From Tenacibaculum aquimarinum (lineage in GTDB: Bacteria; Bacteroidota; Bacteroidia; Flavobacteriales; Flavobacteriaceae): 64,000 bases of DNA. The notes under the pieces are model-generated. The model made no database searches. It had not been told where the DNA came from and saw only the letters and a list, made by a program, of their open reading frames with translations. Position 1 is the stretch's first letter; each line of letters opens with the position of its first letter. The DNA is taken from assembly GCF_022478115.1 (NCBI RefSeq), contig NZ_JAKGSC010000001.1, positions 682,001 through 746,000 on the forward strand. Direction: 5' to 3'. The translations under genes were made by a program, and so were the position numbers. Shown piece by piece: positions 1 through 8,856 of the stretch.

Positions 1-480
1 AAAAGATTTTGATAAATCGATGTTTTGATATTCTTGATTTCTAACTCTTGATTTAAAAAGGCCTAATCTTCTACTAATTAAATCGATTGGCTTTGGATAC
101 TTTCTACAAGAAGTTTGATATTTTCCATCTGGAAAAACAACTTTTGGCGCAATCATCGAAATATTACTTTCAACAGCCAATTTAGTACATAAATTAGGAA
201 TAACTGTTTCTGAAAAAGAAACATCTGGATTTAATATTAAATGATGATTAGAAAGGTTTTCTAACTGATTTATAATTGTATTATGCCCAGAACCAAATCC
301 AAGGTTTTTACCGTTAAAAATGTATATTATGTCTTTATGATTAGACAGTTTTTTTAAAATATCGGTAGGAGAATTATCAACTAAAAAAAGCTTTTTTGTT
401 ACTGGTGTTTTCAAAAAACAATCAACAGTATGTTGAAGGGTTTTTTCATCGTTTTTGTACAAAACAATCGTTGCAGATAT
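1..480 (-). CDS. Family 2 glycosyltransferase, partial (C-terminus off the left edge)
   Basis: The reading frame is open from about 480 down to base 1 and gives about 160 residues of a GT-A fold sugar transferase. It shows the first strand ISATIVLYKN, then NGKNLGFGSGHN and the LILNPDVSF motif that carries the metal-binding Asp in the WbbL/rhamnosyltransferase-like group of GT2 enzymes. Such enzymes add one sugar to an undecaprenyl-linked repeat unit at the inner face of the membrane, so its place at the end of a Wzy-type cluster fits. The acceptor and sugar cannot be told. The start is odd: the frame has no ATG or GTG between the preceding in-frame stop and the conserved N-terminus. ATA at 478-480 or ATT at 466-468 would keep the first strand, and TTG at 460-462 would cut into it. 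The upstream gene stops at 483, so translation is probably coupled. Confidence 0.85.
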   Translation of the reverse strand, partial: MSATIVLYKNDEKTLQHTVDCFLKTPVTKKLFLVDNSPTDILKKLSNHKDIIYIFNGKNLGFGSGHNTIINQLENLSNHHLILNPDVSFSETVIPNLCTKLAVESNISMIAPKVVFPDGKYQTSCRKYPKPIDLISRRLGLFKSRVRNQEYQNIDLSKSF

Positions 481-482
481 GT

Positions 483-1688
483 CTACTTTTCTTGATTCGA
501 TTTTAGTGGAGTTTTAACAAAAATAGTCATAAAAAACAGCATAAACACAACTCCGTAAACCCTAGATAATATGTTTTCAGTAAATAAGGAAAGTGTAATC
601 AGCAATAGAAAGTAGAAATAAACCCAATCTTTTTGTTTTAAACTGATTTTATAATGCCAAAAAAGCATCAACAAAAATAAAAGCAAACACAAAACACCAG
701 CGCTTCCTATCAGAAAAGAGTAATAATTATGAGAATTGTAATGTGTTTTTTCTGCATTATTAAATTTAGAATAACACGTATTTAATATTCTTTCAAAAGT
801 TATAATTCCAACTCCAGCAACCCAGTTTTCATTAATAATTGGAGATCCACAATAATTTAAACCAATCCTTATTTGTGCGGAGGTTGGCCATTTTTTATTA
901 GGTAGTTCAAATTGCTTTGCAGAAGCTACTTCTACTATTTTTTTTTGTAAAGGTTGAATGAAATAAATAGCAGCACTTATTGATAAAACAACTATTAAAA
1001 ATGCTATTATTTTGTTTTTATAAGTTGTTTTTTTTCTAAAAAACTCGATTGCTAATAACAATAACAAAACCAACAAAATAGCTCTAGATGCCATTGTTAG
1101 TATTAAAAAACTAAAAAAGGTAATGAGAAAAAATTGTAAGCTTTTTTTTATGTTTAATTGTTTAAAAAGTAAAATTACAATACTCATAAAAAAGAACAAA
1201 CCAACATAATGAGGGTGAACACTTAATACAGGAATTTCTTCAGATAAAACAATAAATTTAGTTTCATTTAAAAGTGAAAAGTAACTTGAATAGCCAATAA
1301 TATAAACACCTAATAAAAGGGAACTAATTACAAATGTTTTAAGAATAGTTATTTGTTGTTTTTTGGTAATTTCTGATCTAGTAATAAACCATATAATAGG
1401 AAAAATAAGTAGAGAAATAGAGGGTTCTAAATATTTAAATGTCGAAGAAAAACCATCTTTAAACCCTGAAATTACAATTAGAAACAAAAAAAATGCAATT
1501 TGGATACCAAAAAAAGTTATGTTGAAATGAGAATTCTTTCTGTTAGGCTTGTAAACAAAGTAATTAATTATTGAAAATAGCGAAAATATAGCAATTGCAA
1601 CTGAAACTAAAAAAAATGGAAAGATTGGGAAACAAGCCAGAACAAGCAGGCCAACATATTCCCATTTTATGTTTTTAAGAGATTGCAT
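483..1688 (-). CDS. O-antigen ligase / polymerase-like membrane protein
   Basis: 401 residues, almost wholly hydrophobic, with roughly ten membrane segments and a long periplasmic loop near residues 240-310 holding Arg and His residues (KKWPTSAQIRIGL, EKTHYNSHNYY). This pattern is that of the Wzy_C/WaaL family, which joins or polymerises lipid-linked glycans on the periplasmic side. The His in the HNYY stretch of the loop matches the usual conserved site of these ligases, but sequence similarity in the family is low. The ATG lies on the TAA stop of the upstream GT4 gene (one-base overlap), so it belongs to the same operon. A second polymerase-like protein is encoded at 2853-4133. One is presumably the polymerase and the other the ligase, and I cannot say which with certainty. 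Confidence 0.75.
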   Translation of the reverse strand: MQSLKNIKWEYVGLLVLACFPIFPFFLVSVAIAIFSLFSIINYFVYKPNRKNSHFNITFFGIQIAFFLFLIVISGFKDGFSSTFKYLEPSISLLIFPIIWFITRSEITKKQQITILKTFVISSLLLGVYIIGYSSYFSLLNETKFIVLSEEIPVLSVHPHYVGLFFFMSIVILLFKQLNIKKSLQFFLITFFSFLILTMASRAILLVLLLLLAIEFFRKKTTYKNKIIAFLIVVLSISAAIYFIQPLQKKIVEVASAKQFELPNKKWPTSAQIRIGLNYCGSPIINENWVAGVGIITFERILNTCYSKFNNAEKTHYNSHNYYSFLIGSAGVLCLLLFLLMLFWHYKISLKQKDWVYFYFLLLITLSLFTENILSRVYGVVFMLFFMTIFVKTPLKSNQEK

Positions 1689-2866
1689 TAATCAATTAAA
1701 TACTCTTTTAATAGTTGTTCTACTTTTTCCTCTGAAAAAGTTTTTTTAATATATTCTTTTGCATTAATCCCTATAGAATCTCTTAGGTCTTTGTTTGCTA
1801 AGTAGTAGTTTATTTTTTCTGCAAAAGCACTCGGATTATCTTCAACAATTATTTCGTTATTAGTAACGTTTATAAGGCCTTCAGCCCCTAAAGTTGTAGT
1901 AACAACGCACTTTTTTAAATACATAGATTGCAGAATTTTATTTTGAATACCTGCACCAGAAACCATTGGAGCAACTATTATTTTAGATTCTTTAATTTCC
2001 CTTTCTATATCTTCTACATAACCTGTTACATTTATATTATTATGTACAGATAAGTTTTTAATTTGTTCTGTTGGTTGTACACCAACAACTTCAAATTTTA
2101 TTGTTGGATTTTTCTTTACAACATGAGGTAAAATCTTATTAATAAAATAAAATACAGCTGTTTGGTTAGGCTCATAATCCATTTTTCCAATAAAACAGAT
2201 TTTATGTTTCTCAGGTATAGTATAATTGTTTTTAACTATATCTGGAAAAATACAGTTTGGAACTACTTTTATACTCTTTTTAGAGTTTTCTGATAAAATA
2301 TATTCCTTATCAACATTAGAAATAATAATAGATTTATCAAATTCATTTAAGATTTTTTCTTCGTACCTTTTTAATCGATTTTTATCAATATAATAAAGTA
2401 ATTTCCATAAACCAAAATTCTTTTTTTGATACGCTTTTTCATAATTCATAGAAATAGCATCAACAAAATCTACAATTTTAATAGTATTAGAGTGCTTTTG
2501 TACATACTTAGTCGTTCTTATAGTATGGCAAAAAACGTATGGATATTTTTTAATATTTCTATCTATCCATTTTTGTACTTTTCTACTATAAAAATAATTT
2601 GTTTGTAATGGATCTGAAGTAAAAAGACCTCTTAAAGTGTTTAAATAATATTGGCTCTTTTTAAATGTATACCAATGTAAATCTTTGGTGTATTTACTTA
2701 ACTCTTTTATGGTTGAATTTTCAACAGGACCATCAGTAAGAAACAAAAGATCTATGTCAAAATGTTTTGATAAAATACGTAAGTTTTGATACATACGTAT
2801 TTGACCACCGCTTAACAATGGATAAGGTGCTCTAAAAAATATTAGTAGTAATTTATTTTTTCCCAA
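1688..2866 (-). CDS. Glycosyltransferase family 4 (GT-B fold)
   Basis: 392 residues. The N-terminus (LLLIFFRAPYPLLSGGQIRMY) is the acceptor-side Rossmann domain of GT4 enzymes. The C-terminal half has GKMDYEPNQTAVFYF and GAGIQNKILQSM, which correspond to the donor-binding GKMDY.PN and G.GI..KILE.M motifs; the usual second Glu of the E-x7-E pair is Gln here. It should transfer a sugar from a nucleotide donor to a lipid-linked glycan in the cytoplasm. The start is TTG at 2864-2866, overlapping the stop of the upstream polymerase gene by 14 bases; the next Met lies well inside the conserved N-terminus, so the TTG is the only start that keeps the domain. It is part of the polysaccharide operon. 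Confidence 0.85.
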   Translation of the reverse strand: MGKNKLLLIFFRAPYPLLSGGQIRMYQNLRILSKHFDIDLLFLTDGPVENSTIKELSKYTKDLHWYTFKKSQYYLNTLRGLFTSDPLQTNYFYSRKVQKWIDRNIKKYPYVFCHTIRTTKYVQKHSNTIKIVDFVDAISMNYEKAYQKKNFGLWKLLYYIDKNRLKRYEEKILNEFDKSIIISNVDKEYILSENSKKSIKVVPNCIFPDIVKNNYTIPEKHKICFIGKMDYEPNQTAVFYFINKILPHVVKKNPTIKFEVVGVQPTEQIKNLSVHNNINVTGYVEDIEREIKESKIIVAPMVSGAGIQNKILQSMYLKKCVVTTTLGAEGLINVTNNEIIVEDNPSAFAEKINYYLANKDLRDSIGINAKEYIKKTFSEEKVEQLLKEYLID

Positions 2867-4133
2867 TGAGTTCTTTGTCTCTTATTAAATTATTGGAGTT
2901 AATAATAGCTAGTAAAATCCATGGAATTGGATTGCTAATTTGACCTTGAACCAAAATTAGCATTACAAAAATAAGCCATTGTAAACCTCTTTTAATGTTA
3001 TTTCCAGTATTTTGAAAGATACTTAAAAAAACAAATATAAAACCCGAAATTGAAAAAACACCTATATCTCCAACAAGATTTGCAAAATAGGTTTGTGCTT
3101 TCATAGGAGTATTATATAAGTAGGCGGTTTTAAACGTCCAATGTTTAGAAATAATATCTGGAAATTGATTTGCTATAACTTTAAAATTATGCTGAAACTC
3201 TCCAATTCCCCAACCAAACGGAGCAAATTCTATTGAAGTAAAACCAAAGTAATTAATTATAAAACGTGTACTACCGCTTTCTTCAGCAAATAATAATTTT
3301 TTAAATCCGTCTTCTCTGTAAAAATAGTTGGTTATATTATTAAATACTTGAGAAACTCGGCTATCAATAAAAAACAATGCAATTATTAATACTAAAAAAA
3401 TTGAAGTAAAGATTATTATTTTCTGTTGAGAAATTTTTTTCAACATTTCAAACGGCTTATTTCCTAAGTAAAAAAAGAAAATATAAATAAACACGTATAA
3501 AAAAACTAAAGCCGATTTGGAGAAAATAATAACGATTAGTAACGCAATCTTATACCATTTTACCGATTTACTTTTGTGCTGAAATAAATCAAACAAAACA
3601 AGTAACAAAACTGCAGGAAACGCAAAATAACTTGGCTCGGGAGCTAATAAAGAGAAACCTCTTATTGCATCTCCATCAATCCAACCTGGTCGAGAAATAA
3701 ATAAAGAATAAAACCACTTTATAAAATCATAAAACCACGGAATTTTAAAAAATATAACGAAAGCTAAAACAATAAAAAGTAAAGAAATATATTTTACCTT
3801 TTTTAGTGAAAGTAGGTGTATTTTGTTTTTAAATGAAAAATAAATAATTGGCCCAACTAAATAGGTAAAGAAAGCTATTAAACCTGTTTGATATAATATA
3901 AATTGAATTGTAAAATATACGGTAAGAATAACTAGATGTAAAACTAAAAATTGATCTAAAAAAGTAAGCTTTATTTTGTTAAAGAAAACTAGCACTAATC
4001 CTAAAAAAAATAAGATAAATGGTTGAGTTTCTACATCAATAGGTAGTTTTTTTAAATAAATAAAAAAGCATAATACAAAGATTGTATTAAGAATAACTTT
4101 TTCGTTTATGTAATATTTTAAATGTTTTTTCAA
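2853..4133 (-). CDS. O-antigen polymerase-like (Wzy) membrane protein
   Basis: 426 residues with about ten to twelve predicted membrane helices and one larger periplasmic loop at about residues 270-350 (FYREDGFKKLLFAEESGSTRF, then GWGIGEFQHNF). Topology and the GS(T)R plus GxGxG pattern match Wzy-type polysaccharide polymerases, which join undecaprenyl-linked repeat units in the periplasm. Primary sequence gives no closer family. The start codon is TTG at 4131-4133, forming a TTGA overlap with the stop codon of the flippase gene, an arrangement that suggests re-initiation. It sits between flippase and GT4 genes, which supports the call. Confidence 0.75.
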   Translation of the reverse strand: MKKHLKYYINEKVILNTIFVLCFFIYLKKLPIDVETQPFILFFLGLVLVFFNKIKLTFLDQFLVLHLVILTVYFTIQFILYQTGLIAFFTYLVGPIIYFSFKNKIHLLSLKKVKYISLLFIVLAFVIFFKIPWFYDFIKWFYSLFISRPGWIDGDAIRGFSLLAPEPSYFAFPAVLLLVLFDLFQHKSKSVKWYKIALLIVIIFSKSALVFLYVFIYIFFFYLGNKPFEMLKKISQQKIIIFTSIFLVLIIALFFIDSRVSQVFNNITNYFYREDGFKKLLFAEESGSTRFIINYFGFTSIEFAPFGWGIGEFQHNFKVIANQFPDIISKHWTFKTAYLYNTPMKAQTYFANLVGDIGVFSISGFIFVFLSIFQNTGNNIKRGLQWLIFVMLILVQGQISNPIPWILLAIINSNNLIRDKELIGKK

Positions 4134-5398
4134 ATCAATAAATTTCTTTTATAAAAAGAATATATGCAAAGTACGTTTAAAAAAACATAACTAACAGCTA
4201 CTGTTATTGAAGCTCCTAAAACGCCATATTTTGGAATTAATACAAAGCATAAAATAAGATTTAAGACCGCTGATACAATGTAAATATTTCTAAACATTTT
4301 TTGTTTGTCAGTAACCATTAAAAATAACCCAAAGATTGCAGTAATTCCATATAAGAATTGCCCAACCAACATAATTATTAACTCTAATGTAAAATTTGCG
4401 GAAAGATTAAAAATACTTAGAAAAAAGGATGGAAAAAATAAGACTGCAATAAAAATAGGAAGTGTTGCAAAGAATATCATTTTTAAAGAAGACATAAATA
4501 ATTTACGAAGCTCATAGGTTTTTTTAGACCAAAATAATTCAGCAATTTTAGGTCCAATAATAGCGAAGGCAATGGTAAAGACTAAAGAAGCAGTAATACT
4601 TATCTTATAAATAATAGTAAAGTTACCAACAGATTTTATATCGTAATAATATTTTAAAAAAAAGAGGCTTGCTTCCGAGAGAGAAAAGGAACTTAAACCC
4701 ATAATCATTAATGGGGTTGCAGTTTTTAATAAAGTGTTTTTAGAAACACCACTTGTGCTCTTAGGTGTTTTTTTTGCAATTTTTACTGCATGAAAAACAG
4801 AAGGTAATAATGTTATTATTGTAGCGGCAAAAACACTAAATAGAATTAAATTAAAGCCATTTTCAAATAAAGAACTAGCAAAAGTAATTCCAATTAAAAC
4901 CATTAATGGAAAAGTTATATTTCTAAGACTTTCTGAAATAATAATTTTTTTGTTCCCTCTTATATATTCTATGTTAAAGAACATAAAAACATATAAAAAA
5001 ATCAATAATAGTATTGTAAAAGGATTATAAGCGTCAAAGTTTAATGGTTTACTAATAAAAGGGAATAAAAAATAAAACAAAATTCCTGTAATTATAAGCA
5101 GTACAAATATTATAGATATACTTTTAGTATACAATCCTTTTTTATTTGATGAAAAGCGATGTAATAATGGTATTATGGCAAAATTTAAACCGCCAGTACA
5201 TAAAATTGTTGCTAAAAAAAGCGAAATAAGAATAATATTGTAAAAACCTACAGAAGCTACGCCTATTTTATTAGAGATGTAATAGATTAAAAAATAATTT
5301 AATAGTATACCAATTGCTTTGGTTATAAAACTTGCAAAACTACCCGATAAAACTTCTTTAAAGCTATCGTTTTTTATAAGGTTTTTTAAAAAACCCAT
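4130..5398 (-). CDS. Polysaccharide flippase (Wzx/MOP superfamily)
   Basis: 422 residues with about twelve hydrophobic helices in the arrangement of MOP-superfamily exporters. The N-terminus FKEVLSGSFASFITKAIGILLNYFL is typical of the Wzx/RfbX group, and the ending GVLGASITVAVSYVFLNVL matches the last two helices. It is expected to flip the undecaprenyl-diphosphate-linked oligosaccharide across the inner membrane before polymerisation. The gene directly follows rfbC with no gap (rfbC stops at 5399 and this ATG is at 5396-5398) and overlaps the polymerase gene at its end, so all are probably on one transcript. Confidence 0.85.
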   Translation of the reverse strand: MGFLKNLIKNDSFKEVLSGSFASFITKAIGILLNYFLIYYISNKIGVASVGFYNIILISLFLATILCTGGLNFAIIPLLHRFSSNKKGLYTKSISIIFVLLIITGILFYFLFPFISKPLNFDAYNPFTILLLIFLYVFMFFNIEYIRGNKKIIISESLRNITFPLMVLIGITFASSLFENGFNLILFSVFAATIITLLPSVFHAVKIAKKTPKSTSGVSKNTLLKTATPLMIMGLSSFSLSEASLFFLKYYYDIKSVGNFTIIYKISITASLVFTIAFAIIGPKIAELFWSKKTYELRKLFMSSLKMIFFATLPIFIAVLFFPSFFLSIFNLSANFTLELIIMLVGQFLYGITAIFGLFLMVTDKQKMFRNIYIVSAVLNLILCFVLIPKYGVLGASITVAVSYVFLNVLCIYSFYKRNLLI

Positions 5399-5944
5399 TT
5401 ATAAAGCTATATTTTTTAAAAGTGGAAGTATTTTGTCTTTTTCAGAAAGAATAATTTCATTTTCATTTAACATCCAATCTATTTTTAAGTCAGAATCGTT
5501 GTAAATAATACCACCTTCAGAAGAACTATCATAATAATTGTCGCACTTATAAGTAAAAATTGTATTGTCTTCTAAAACTGCATATCCATGTGCAAAACCA
5601 CGGGGAACAAATAATTGTTTTTTGTTTTCTTCTGATAAAATTATCGAAAAAAACTTCCCATAAGTTTTAGATTTGGGCCTAACATCTACTGCAACATCTA
5701 CTACTTTTCCTTTAATAACTCTAACTAATTTTGCTTGTGCAGCAGCTCCTTTTTGAAAATGTAAACCCCTTAAAACACCTCTGTTAGAGAACGCTTCATT
5801 ATCTTGAACAAAGTTTATTAACAAACCTGTTTTTTCTTCAAAAACCTGTTGATTAAAACTTTCAAAAAAGTAACCTCTATCATCACCAAAAATTTTTGGA
5901 TCAATAACAAAACAATCTTGTAAATGAGTTTTTGTAACCATCAT
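5399..5944 (-). CDS. rfbC: dTDP-4-dehydrorhamnose 3,5-epimerase
   Basis: 181 residues, the normal length for RmlC. The cupin core shows GVLRGLHFQKG with the catalytic His at about residue 62, VDVAVDVRPKSKTYGKF, and FVPRGFAHGYAVLEDN. The enzyme epimerises dTDP-4-keto-6-deoxyglucose at C3 and C5, the third step of dTDP-L-rhamnose synthesis. Two adjacent Met codons (5942-5944 and 5939-5941) are possible starts; the first overlaps the rfbA stop by one base. It lies in the run rfbB-rfbA-rfbC, and the last pathway gene, rfbD, is not in the window. Confidence 0.96.
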   Translation of the reverse strand: MMVTKTHLQDCFVIDPKIFGDDRGYFFESFNQQVFEEKTGLLINFVQDNEAFSNRGVLRGLHFQKGAAAQAKLVRVIKGKVVDVAVDVRPKSKTYGKFFSIILSEENKKQLFVPRGFAHGYAVLEDNTIFTYKCDNYYDSSSEGGIIYNDSDLKIDWMLNENEIILSEKDKILPLLKNIAL

Positions 5945-6798
5945 TAAATTTCTAATAAATGTTTACCATAACCACTTTTTAGCAATGGTTTCGCTAGCTT
6001 GTGTAATTGGTCTTTAGATATAAAACCACTTTTATAAGCGGCTTCTTCAATAGATCCAACTTTTAATCCTTGACGCTCTTCTATAACTTGTACAAATTGC
6101 GAAGCTTGATTTAAAGAAGCAAATGTACCAGTATCTAACCAAGCGGTTCCTCTATCTAAAATTGAAACACTAAGTTTTCCGTTTTTTAGATATTCTTTGT
6201 TTATGTCGGTAATTTCTAATTCGCCTCTTTTACTAGGTTTAATGTTTTTGGCAATATTTACAACATTATTATCATAGAAATATATTCCAGGAACAGCGTA
6301 ATTAGACTTAGGTTCTTCTGGTTTTTCTTCAATTGATATAGCTTTTCCATCAACATCAAATTCAACTACACCATATCTTTCAGGATCTTGAACATGGTAT
6401 GCATAAATGATTCCGCCATCAGGATTATTATTTGCCTTTAGCAAATTAGCCAAACCAGTTCCATAAAAAATATTATCACCTAAAATTAAAGCAACTTTAT
6501 CCTTTCCAATAAATTCTTTACCAATTAAAAAAGCTTCCGCTAAACCGTTTGGGTGTTCTTGAACTGCATATTGAAAATTGCAGCCTAGACTTTTACCATC
6601 TCCTAATAACTTTTGAAATAACGGTAAATCTTGCGATGTAGAAATAATTAATATTTCATTAATTCCTGCTGAAATTAATGTAGAAATAGGGTAATAAATC
6701 ATTGGTTTATCATACACAGGCATCAATTGTTTACTTACCGCTAAAGTTAGTGGGTGTAAACGTGTTCCTGAACCTCCTGCAAGTACAATTCCTTTCAT
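5944..6798 (-). CDS. rfbA: Glucose-1-phosphate thymidylyltransferase
   Basis: 284 residues. The nucleotide-binding start [16 protein letters not shown], the [11 protein letters not shown] stretch, ILGDNIFYG with the metal-binding Asp, and [19 protein letters not shown] are all those of RmlA. It makes dTDP-glucose from dTTP and glucose-1-phosphate, the first step toward dTDP-rhamnose and related 6-deoxysugars, and enzymes of this family are usually inhibited by the pathway end product. The ATG overlaps the rfbB stop region by one base, so it is co-transcribed with rfbB and rfbC. Confidence 0.97.
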   Translation of the reverse strand: MKGIVLAGGSGTRLHPLTLAVSKQLMPVYDKPMIYYPISTLISAGINEILIISTSQDLPLFQKLLGDGKSLGCNFQYAVQEHPNGLAEAFLIGKEFIGKDKVALILGDNIFYGTGLANLLKANNNPDGGIIYAYHVQDPERYGVVEFDVDGKAISIEEKPEEPKSNYAVPGIYFYDNNVVNIAKNIKPSKRGELEITDINKEYLKNGKLSVSILDRGTAWLDTGTFASLNQASQFVQVIEERQGLKVGSIEEAAYKSGFISKDQLHKLAKPLLKSGYGKHLLEI

Positions 6799-7805
6799 TA
6801 TTTATAATTATTTAAATACCATTTAATGGTTTTTAGAATACCTGTTTCAAAATTTTCTTCTGCTTTCCAATTCAATTTATTTTCAATTTTAGAAGCATCT
6901 ATAGCGTATCTAAAATCGTGTCCTGGTCGATCTGAAACAAAACTAATTTGTTCTTTATACGATTTTTCTTTAGGTTGAATTTTATCTAATAATTCGCAAA
7001 TTGTGTTTGCAATATACAAATTGTTACGCTCGTTTTTCCCACCAATATTATAGGTTTCACCTGACTTCCCCTTTTTGTAAACTAAACTAATTCCCTTACA
7101 ATGGTCTAAAACGTATAACCAATCTCTAATGTTTTTTCCATCTCCATAAATAGGAATGTTTTCTCCAGTAATGGCTTTTCTAATAATAGTAGGAATTAAT
7201 TTTTCATCATGTTGTTTTGGTCCGTAATTGTTAGAACAATTTGTAGTAACAACATCCATTCCGTACGTATGAAAATAGCTTCGAACTAAAAAATCTGAAG
7301 AAGCTTTTGAAGCGCTATATGGACTGTTTGGTGCATACGGAGTTTCTTCTGTGAACAAACCTGTTTCTCCTAAGGTTCCATAAACTTCATCCGTAGAAAT
7401 ATGATGAAATCTAGAATTTAAAAATTCATTTTTATATTTACCTGGGGATTTCATCCAGTGGTTTCTTGCAATATCTAGAAGGTTAAATGTACCAAAAACG
7501 TTGGTTTGTATAAAAGCATCTGGATTTTTAATAGAATTATCTACATGAGATTCTGCTGCAAAATGAATAACACCAATAAAGTTGTATTTATTAAAAAGAG
7601 ATTGAATAAAATCTCTATCGCAAATATCCCCTTTTTCAAAAGTGTATCTAGGATTTTTTTCAATTTCAGTAAGGTTTTCTAGATTACCAGCATAGGTAAG
7701 AAGGTCAACATTTACAATGTGAACATCTGTATTCTGTTCAATAAAATAAGGAATAAAATTACTTCCAATAAAACCTGCGCCTCCTGTAACTAAAATTGTT
7801 TGCAT
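6798..7805 (-). CDS. rfbB: dTDP-glucose 4,6-dehydratase
   Basis: 335 residues of an extended short-chain dehydrogenase. It has the NAD-binding [10 protein letters not shown] at the N-terminus, [11 protein letters not shown], the HISTDEVYG stretch with the Thr-Asp-Glu catalytic residues, and YSASKASSD containing the Tyr-x3-Lys pair. It converts dTDP-glucose to the 4-keto-6-deoxy sugar. It is the first rfb gene after the chain-length regulator gene, three bases away, and its stop overlaps the rfbA start. Confidence 0.97.
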   Translation of the reverse strand: MQTILVTGGAGFIGSNFIPYFIEQNTDVHIVNVDLLTYAGNLENLTEIEKNPRYTFEKGDICDRDFIQSLFNKYNFIGVIHFAAESHVDNSIKNPDAFIQTNVFGTFNLLDIARNHWMKSPGKYKNEFLNSRFHHISTDEVYGTLGETGLFTEETPYAPNSPYSASKASSDFLVRSYFHTYGMDVVTTNCSNNYGPKQHDEKLIPTIIRKAITGENIPIYGDGKNIRDWLYVLDHCKGISLVYKKGKSGETYNIGGKNERNNLYIANTICELLDKIQPKEKSYKEQISFVSDRPGHDFRYAIDASKIENKLNWKAEENFETGILKTIKWYLNNYK

Positions 7806-7808
7806 TAC

Positions 7809-8846
7809 TTACTTTTTGTAACTTTCTAAGTAATTATTTAATTGTAATAACAATAGCAATAATATCATAAGTAATACACAAAGAGCTGCAATTTGAAATG
7901 CTAGGTTTTTAGAAATACCAGTAATTTCATAACCATGAGACTGTAGTTTAGAAATAACATTTATTACATCAGATTTCTCCGATTTATTTCGAGTTATTTC
8001 TTTTAACTCTTCATTTAAAGACCTCTTAGTATTAAATAGCTCTAACTCATTAGTTGATGAAGATTTTCCGCCTAAATCTATATTTGTAGCAGCATTTTCT
8101 TTTTTTGCTTTTTCTAAAAGAACGTTTTTATATACAGTTAAAAGTGTATCAGTTTGCGCTAAATTTATACGTAATAAAGAATCCGTTCTGTTTAAATTTT
8201 CGTTGTTAAGGTTTCTAACCTTATTAAAATATTCATTCTCTACAATTGAAGAAATAATTACACCACTTAAACTCCCAAAAACATTTTTATCAGTAGCTTT
8301 TACCTGTATTTGATGTGTTTTATAATCAAAATCTGTAAAAGCTCGTTTAAATTTTTCAAAAGAATAACTTTTTGCAGTAAGTGTATCTACTTCTAAAATT
8401 AAATTATCATAAGCAGTAATTATATCATTTTCACTTTTTAAAGGAAACATTTCAAATTTTCTTAAAGAAGATGCTTCATCAGTAGATATTTTAAAAGTTT
8501 TTGCTAATAAAGGAATGTCTTTTTGTTTAACTAAATCATTATAATATTTTACATTATTATACAGTTGGCGAGAACTCTCAAAGTTGGGTTGCACCAACAT
8601 ATCTGCTCCGTAATGTTGATCTTTATTTACCTCTAAAACAAATCCTATGGTTGCTCCAATAAAAGCAGCTATACCTAATTTTAGACTGTTTTTTTTAACA
8701 AACAGCAGTATTTTAATTAAAAAATGAAACAATCCTTTAAATATACTTCCTATAAAAGTAAAAAAGCGTTGAATTCCGTTACCTAAAATTACAAACAAAG
8801 AACCTATTTCTATTTCTTCGTCGTTGTTTTTTGGATTGTTTGACAT
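7809..8846 (-). CDS. Wzz-type chain length determinant protein
   Basis: 345 residues with an inner-membrane segment at about residues 52-70 (LGIAAFIGATIGFVLEV), a periplasmic domain with helical, coiled-coil-prone stretches, and a second membrane segment near the C-terminus (about 315-338) ending in a short basic tail. This two-helix layout is that of Wzz/polysaccharide co-polymerases, which set chain length together with Wzy. There is no Walker kinase domain, so it is not a fused tyrosine kinase. Sequence conservation is weak and the call rests on topology and on its place at the head of the rfb genes. Confidence 0.7.
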   Translation of the reverse strand: MSNNPKNNDEEIEIGSLFVILGNGIQRFFTFIGSIFKGLFHFLIKILLFVKKNSLKLGIAAFIGATIGFVLEVNKDQHYGADMLVQPNFESSRQLYNNVKYYNDLVKQKDIPLLAKTFKISTDEASSLRKFEMFPLKSENDIITAYDNLILEVDTLTAKSYSFEKFKRAFTDFDYKTHQIQVKATDKNVFGSLSGVIISSIVENEYFNKVRNLNNENLNRTDSLLRINLAQTDTLLTVYKNVLLEKAKKENAATNIDLGGKSSSTNELELFNTKRSLNEELKEITRNKSEKSDVINVISKLQSHGYEITGISKNLAFQIAALCVLLMILLLLLLQLNNYLESYKK

Positions 8847-8856
8847 AGTTTAACTA

